A stretch of 7,353 nucleotides of DNA from Bryobacterales bacterium. GTDB lineage: Bacteria > Acidobacteriota > Terriglobia > Bryobacterales > Bryobacteraceae. Made by a program: the position numbers and the translations under genes. Below the pieces are notes generated by a model that was given only the letters and a program-made list of their open reading frames with translations, made no database searches and was not told the DNA's origin. The DNA lies in contig PKYZ01000551.1 of NCBI GenBank assembly GCA_003132865.1, forward strand, positions 5,720 to 13,072. Reading direction: 5' to 3'. Of the stretch, positions 5,629-7,353 are shown in pieces; position 1 is the first letter of the stretch, and the number at the start of each line of letters is the position of its first letter.

Positions 5629-7035
5629 CGAAGCACGCTTGTAGATCACCGTCAGATCGGTGCGGGCCACCTCTCGATATTGCGCGAGCCATGGGTGCAG
5701 ATCCGCATATGCCCCAATCGCCAGGCGCGGATTGAAGGGACCCAGGCCGTCCAGGATGAGCGCGGGATGCGTGCGCGCGAGTTCGGCGCGGTGCGCGCGG
5801 GTGGATTCGCTTTCCACCGGCTGCGACTGGGTGAGATGGCGGTCGGCGGGAACGCCGGTCAGCGGTTGGGAATCGAGAAAGCGCGTGGCGGCGGCGAGAC
5901 CCGCGTAGACGTATAGCTCCGGACGGAAGCCCCAGACGAAAAGCGTGTCGCCGGGTGCGCTCCACTGGCGTGCGAGTTGCGCGGCCTGGCGGCTGTCCCG
6001 ATCCATTCCGATATCCACCCAATGGTGCGGGCGACCGGCGATCAGATCGCCCGCCAGCAGCACATAGCGCGGGCCGAAGCGCACCAGCGGAACCAGCAGC
6101 AGCGCGCCAACGGCCATCGCGCGGCGGCGGCCCAGCAGCGCGAACCCGCGCGCGCCGGCCAGGACGGCCAACGGCAGAAGCTGGAAATAATAACGCGGGA
6201 AGAAGCGCCAACCCACGGCCACCGCGGCGCAGGAGACGACGGCCCAGGCGGCGCAGCGCGCGCGATCCGCCTTCGGATCGCGCCACCAGAACCAGAGGGC
6301 GCCGATCACGATGGCGGCGTGAAAGCCCAGCCAGTGCGCGGTGCGGAGCAAGCCGTTCGTCCATGGATTCGCGACGAACGTGCCGGCGGCGTAGATGCGG
6401 CCCCATTTCCACACTTGTTCGTAATATGCGCCTAGGGCGCCTTGTTGCCACAGCAGAGCCGCCGCGAGCGCGTTGGGAATCGCAAACCCAGCCAGCAGCA
6501 ACGGCAGCGCGCGCAGGTTCCAAAGAGCGCAGGCGGCCAGCACGAAGACGCCCTTGGAATTGACCAGGAAGGCGATGCCGGCCAGCGCGCCGCTCCAGAA
6601 GGCGCGGCCGCGCCAGGCCAGCCAGACTGCGGCCAGGTGTGGCGCCAGCATCAGCAAATCGGCGGCCAGCGGCGTAACCGCCGAGGGAATATCGAAGACC
6701 AGGTAGAACGCCAGCAGGCCCGCGGCCCACAGCGCTTCCCGGCGGCCCCACAGGTCGCGCGCGAAGCGCCAGGCGATCCAGCAGGCGAGCAGCACGTAAA
6801 GCGCGCCGGCCAGGCGCAACGGGAAGCCGTCGCGCGCGCCGCATGCCAGGTAAGCCGCCGCCAGTAGCGGTGGCTTGTCGAACCACACGTCGCGGTAGAG
6901 GACCTTGCCGCGCGCCATTTGGGCCGCGGCGGCCAGCGGCAGGGTCTCTTCGGCCCACAGGATATCGAGATGGCACAGGCGCGCCGCCAGCACCAGCGCG
7001 AACAGCGTCAGGAAGAAGAGGCGCGTGCTTTTCAT
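5536..7035 (-). CDS. PMT/ArnT-like membrane glycosyltransferase
   Basis: A 499-residue polytopic protein of the GT-C type, expected to move a sugar from a polyprenyl-phosphate carrier to an acceptor on the outer face of the inner membrane; donor and acceptor cannot be told from sequence. A first helix at about 6-22 is followed by the family's first outer loop: W-A-E29-E30, then A-Q-M-A-R-G-K-V-L-Y-R-D49, then K54-P-P-L. Relatives usually have Asp-Glu where this has Glu-Glu. Further hydrophobic helices follow to about residue 330, with the F-F-P-R-Y-Y-F-Q-L-L-P element at 277-287. A soluble C-terminal part follows, with L-F-V-W-G-F-R-P-E-L-Y-V-Y at 364-376. The expected end is near V-I-Y-K-R at about 463-467; the last 32 residues, rich in Pro, Gln, His and Arg, look like read-on into the opposite gene, and 470-499 overlap its 3' end. 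The ATG at 7035 directly precedes the first helix; I see no clear ribosome site. Envelope glycan or protein modification is likely. Confidence 0.88.
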   Translation of the reverse strand: MKSTRLFFLTLFALVLAARLCHLDILWAEETLPLAAAAQMARGKVLYRDVWFDKPPLLAAAYLACGARDGFPLRLAGALYVLLACWIAWRFARDLWGRREALWAAGLLAFYLVFDIPSAVTPLAADLLMLAPHLAAVWLAWRGRAFWSGALAGIAFLVNSKGVFVLAACALWNLRALPLLLAGFAIPNALAAALLWQQGALGAYYEQVWKWGRIYAAGTFVANPWTNGLLRTAHWLGFHAAIVIGALWFWWRDPKADRARCAAWAVVSCAAVAVGWRFFPRYYFQLLPLAVLAGARGFALLGRRRAMAVGALLLVPLVRFGPRYVLLAGDLIAGRPHHWVDIGMDRDSRQAAQLARQWSAPGDTLFVWGFRPELYVYAGLAAATRFLDSQPLTGVPADRHLTQSQPVESESTRAHRAELARTHPALILDGLGPFNPRLAIGAYADLHPWLAQYREVARTDLTVIYKRASSLSRQQPLVKPPQTRIIQVQHHPHGRGPGS

Positions 7036-7041
7036 AGAGCT

Positions 7042-7110
7042 ATCAGCCGTCAGCTTTCAGCTTACAGCGTTGGCCGCTGAGAGCCGATGGCCGATCGCTG
7101 AAAGCTGTTA
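7042..7110. repeat. Two facing arrays of 7-bp repeats between divergent genes
   Basis: The left array has four heptamers at 7042-7069: ATCAGCC, GTCAGCT, TTCAGCT, TACAGCG. After 6 nt, the right array has five heptamers at 7076-7110: GCTGAGA, GCCGATG, GCCGATC, GCTGAAA, GCTGTTA. The right units are roughly the reverse complement of the left ones. The best pairing is CAGCTTTCAGC (7051-7061) with GCTGAAAGCTG (7097-7107), a perfect 11-bp inverted repeat. The tract begins 6 nt from the glycosyltransferase start codon and ends 24 nt before the GTG of the next gene, so it lies in both upstream regions. It resembles the heptameric short tandem repeats of some cyanobacterial genomes in form, not in sequence. 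Confidence 0.8.
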
Positions 7111-7114
7111 TGAT
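7109..7114 (+). promoter_or_regulatory. Possible -10 box for the terminal plus-strand gene
   Basis: TATGAT matches five of six bases of the sigma-70 -10 consensus and lies 20 nt before the GTG at 7135, giving a leader of about 14 nt that contains the ribosome site. No good -35 hexamer is found 16-18 nt upstream, where the heptamer repeats lie. Confidence 0.3.
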
Positions 7115-7134
7115 GGGCAAATAAAAGGCGAACA

Positions 7135-7353
7135 GTGGAGGATATCCAGGAACAACTCGCCGTACTGCGGCGGCGCATCGCGCGCATCGACAAGAAGTGG
7201 ACCGGGGACGACAGGCTGAAGCCGGTCCCACCATGGCCCGAACGCCCGGCACGCTACTTCGTCGAGGAACTCATCAGCGGCGAGGTCGTACACACGGCGT
7301 GCGGCGAGCACTTCGAAACCGAGAAGCTGTTCGAGCGGCACCGCCGTCACGGG
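7135..7353 (+). CDS. N-terminus of a probable YprB-type RNase H-fold exonuclease protein (partial)
   Basis: Only the first 73 codons are in the window. The start is GTG, with an AAAAGG ribosome site 6 nt upstream and an in-frame TGA at 7111-7113 ruling out a longer form. The protein begins with a charged helix (L-A-V-L-R-R-R-I-A-R-I-D-K-K), a Pro-rich link, then F-V-E-E-L-I-S-G-E-V-V, a G-x-H-F-E-T-E-K strand-like stretch, and R-H-R-R-H-G at the window edge. In my recollection this order of elements resembles the lead-in of YprB-like RNase H/DnaQ-fold proteins found in Acidobacteriota and other bacteria, where an Asp-x-Glu nuclease motif follows soon after. That catalytic part is not in the window, so the function is inference. 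It is transcribed away from the glycosyltransferase, across the heptamer tract. Confidence 0.5.
   Translation, partial: MEDIQEQLAVLRRRIARIDKKWTGDDRLKPVPPWPERPARYFVEELISGEVVHTACGEHFETEKLFERHRRHG

Noticed and set aside
5621..6976. 451-codon minus-strand frame overlapping the glycosyltransferase
   Set aside because: Its product is dominated by Arg, Pro, Gly and Ala with no helices or motifs; the neighbouring frame gives the membrane enzyme with recognisable PMT/ArnT loop motifs.
7042..7110. CRISPR-like repeats
   Set aside because: Units are 7 bp with no spacers between them, far below CRISPR repeat length, and no cas gene is near.

Overview
The window reads as chromosomal DNA of a GC-rich bacterium. 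The gene types suggest an Acidobacteriota member of the Solibacter/Bryobacter kind: a very long multi-PAS kinase, an exported nucleoside hydrolase, a PMT/ArnT-type glycosyltransferase, and 7-bp repeats in the spacers. This assignment is inference from style and protein character; there is no rRNA or other marker gene to fix it. There is no rRNA, tRNA, CRISPR array, transposase or phage gene.

Layout. (1) Positions 1-3158, minus strand: most of a soluble sensor histidine kinase with eight PAS domains in a row, leaving the window exactly at the phospho-acceptor His motif. It begins at a TTG codon behind a 10-nt Shine-Dalgarno sequence. (2) 3249-3806, minus strand, 90 nt upstream of the kinase: a small protein with one membrane helix and nine cysteines, unrecognised. 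(3) 3807-3979: a divergent spacer with a -10-like box for the minus gene and an 18-bp inverted repeat before the plus gene. (4) 3980-4570, plus strand: an exported protein of unknown function. (5) 4571-4629: a short hairpin followed by three tandem heptamers. (6) 4630-5628, plus strand: an exported inosine/uridine-preferring-type nucleoside hydrolase with a Trp-Asp active-site pair. (7) 5536-7035, minus strand: a polytopic PMT/ArnT-like glycosyltransferase whose last 30 codons overlap the 3' end of the hydrolase on the other strand. (8) 7036-7134: a divergent spacer filled by two facing arrays of heptamers. (9) 7135 to the right edge, plus strand: the N-terminus of a protein resembling the start of YprB-type RNase H-fold exonucleases.

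How the genes fit together. The Cys-rich membrane protein and the kinase are adjacent on one strand and may be co-transcribed, which would make the small protein a candidate partner or input for the kinase. The exported protein and the nucleoside hydrolase are tandem and 59 nt apart, and both carry signal peptides, so both act outside the cytoplasm; a shared job is not shown. The glycosyltransferase and the terminal gene are divergent and look like independent housekeeping or envelope functions.

I found no clear new defence or mobile system. The most unusual signals are the 7-bp-period repeats in two separate spacers, the convergent coding overlap, the TTG start with a near-maximal Shine-Dalgarno match, and the tandemly duplicated PAS pair.
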